From Alphaproteobacteria bacterium (lineage in GTDB: Bacteria; Pseudomonadota; Alphaproteobacteria; UBA9219; RFNS01), in the NCBI GenBank assembly GCA_016124955.1, contig WGMR01000009.1, positions 1-64,000 on the forward strand: a stretch of 64,000 nucleotides of DNA, read 5' to 3'. Below, one piece after another: positions 63,274-64,000 of this stretch. The position numbers and the translations under genes are program-made. The notes below the pieces were generated by a model. It did no database searches. It saw only the letters and a program-made list of their open reading frames with translations, and had not been told where the DNA came from. Within the stretch, counting starts at the first letter, position 1; the number at the start of each line of letters is the position of its first letter.

Positions 63274-64000
63274 ATGGCGATACGCGAATGGATCGGGAAG
63301 ATCGTGCAGGCGGAGGCGGCCAAAACCAGCGCCGCCGGACCCGTCGTGGCATGGAGCAGCATCGGCCGCCCGCGCTGGACCCCGCGCCGCTATGACGCGC
63401 TTTCGGACGAAGGCTTCCGCAAAAACGTCGTGGCGTATCGTTGCGTTTCACTGCTTTCGCACGCCGTCGGCGCGATCCCGTTTTTGCTGTACGGCGCGGC
63501 GGGGGAAGAGATGGACCGCCACCCTTTGCTGCGGCTTTTGACGCACCCGAACCCGGGGCAGGACGGCACGGTTCTGCGCGAAAACATGGTCGCGCATATT
63601 TTGCTGGCCGGTAACGCCTATGTCGAGGCCGTACAGCCGGGCGACGATGCGCCGCCGCAGGAGCTTTATGTGCTGCGGCCCGATCGCATGCGCGTGGTGC
63701 CCGGCGCTGCGGGTTTACCGCTCGCGTACGAATACAGCGTGGGCGAACGCACCGCGCGCTGGCCTGCCGACCCGCTGACGGGGGCGAGCAACATTCTGCA
63801 TCTGAAATCCTTTCACCCGCTCGACGACTGGTACGGCATGGCGCCGCTCGAAGCTGCGCTGATGGCGGTGGACCAGCACAATGCCGCCAGCGCATGGAAC
63901 CAGGCCATGCTGAATAACGCCGCGCGGCCTTCGGGCGCGCTGGTGTTCGCACCGCGCGAAGGGCCCGCGACCCTGAGCGACGAGCAGGTACGGCGCTTGA
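63274..64000 (+). CDS. HK97-type portal protein (partial, runs off the end)
   Basis: An open frame begins ATG 63274 (AREW-type start), with portal blocks NVVAYRCVSLLSHAVGAIPF, DRHPLLRLLTHPNPGQ and LLAGNAYVEAVQPG, and continues without a stop to the edge. It lies 21 nt after the terminase gene. The order terminase-portal is the start of a GTA or prophage head module. 242 codons are visible. Confidence 0.86.
   Translation, partial: MAIREWIGKIVQAEAAKTSAAGPVVAWSSIGRPRWTPRRYDALSDEGFRKNVVAYRCVSLLSHAVGAIPFLLYGAAGEEMDRHPLLRLLTHPNPGQDGTVLRENMVAHILLAGNAYVEAVQPGDDAPPQELYVLRPDRMRVVPGAAGLPLAYEYSVGERTARWPADPLTGASNILHLKSFHPLDDWYGMAPLEAALMAVDQHNAASAWNQAMLNNAARPSGALVFAPREGPATLSDEQVRRL

Overview
The window is a 64 kb piece of a GC-rich alphaproteobacterial chromosome. 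The evidence is the gene content: usg, coq7 next to dsbB, a System I cytochrome c maturation set (ccm) with ctaA, a HrcA/CIRCE-controlled groESL, panD, lipB, a MoxR/DUF58/DUF4159 operon, a DUF6456-type protein and a gene-transfer-agent-like terminase/portal pair. Most genes are tightly packed with 4-nt overlaps. The order could be Rhodospirillales- or Micavibrionales-like, but the sequence alone does not settle this.

Layout. 1-4.2 kb: acyl-CoA ligase coupled to two tandem acyltransferase-3 proteins. 4.2-6.3 kb (minus): His-rich COG0523 metallochaperone GTPase with a WD40 protein. 6.5-8.5 kb: exported or anchored unknowns (lipoprotein, Cys-rich secreted protein, TTG-started anchored protein). 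8.5-14.9 kb: an envelope-glycolipid-like cluster of two paralogous polytopic proteins flanking an SDR, a 108-aa protein, a GMC flavoprotein and a DPPR-synthase-like UbiA protein. 14.9-18.2 kb: PPTase, degenerate SNase-like membrane protein, panD, tRNA-Leu(GAG), lipB. 18.3-25.6 kb: moxR operon. 25.6-27.7 kb (minus): ccmABC. 27.8-30.7 kb: FzlA-like GST, SIMPL protein, esterase, HNH nuclease. 30.8-34.5 kb: an AT-rich restriction-modification island. 34.5-36.4 kb (minus): coq7, dsbB, SnoaL-like protein. 38.0-41.7 kb (minus): ccmDEFGH plus a minimal ccmI. 42-46 kb: DJ-1-like protein, ctaA, usg, PA14 protein. 46-54.7 kb: groESL, rpmB, a DgcZ-like cyclase, a GT9 glycosyltransferase, grpE, dnaKJ. 54.7-55.7 kb: AT-rich patch with operator-like repeats and a nonsense-interrupted DUF3800 gene. 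55.7-59.5 kb: ogt, nth, a pfkB kinase, cca. 59.5-64 kb: a phage-type repressor that appears protease-dead, a DUF6456-like protein, a candidate sRNA, and the start of a GTA-like cluster that runs off the window.

How the parts work together. The two ccm clusters with ccmG, dsbB and ctaA supply haem and thiol chemistry for respiratory cytochromes. The chaperone genes share one RpoH-like promoter geometry (7-14-8) in front of groES, grpE and dnaK, and groES also has CIRCE. The best candidate for an undescribed system is the 8.5-14.9 kb cluster. It has the logic of polyprenyl-phosphate-pentose synthesis: UbiA attachment of a sugar phosphate, flavin oxidation, SDR reduction, then transfer by a GT-C-like membrane protein. 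However, its flavoprotein is of the GMC fold rather than the DprE1 fold. Its function is inferred, not shown. Other notable items are the compact RM island, whose stop codon overlaps that of coq7, and several catalytic-residue losses (SNase, DJ-1, S24 and CZB domains).
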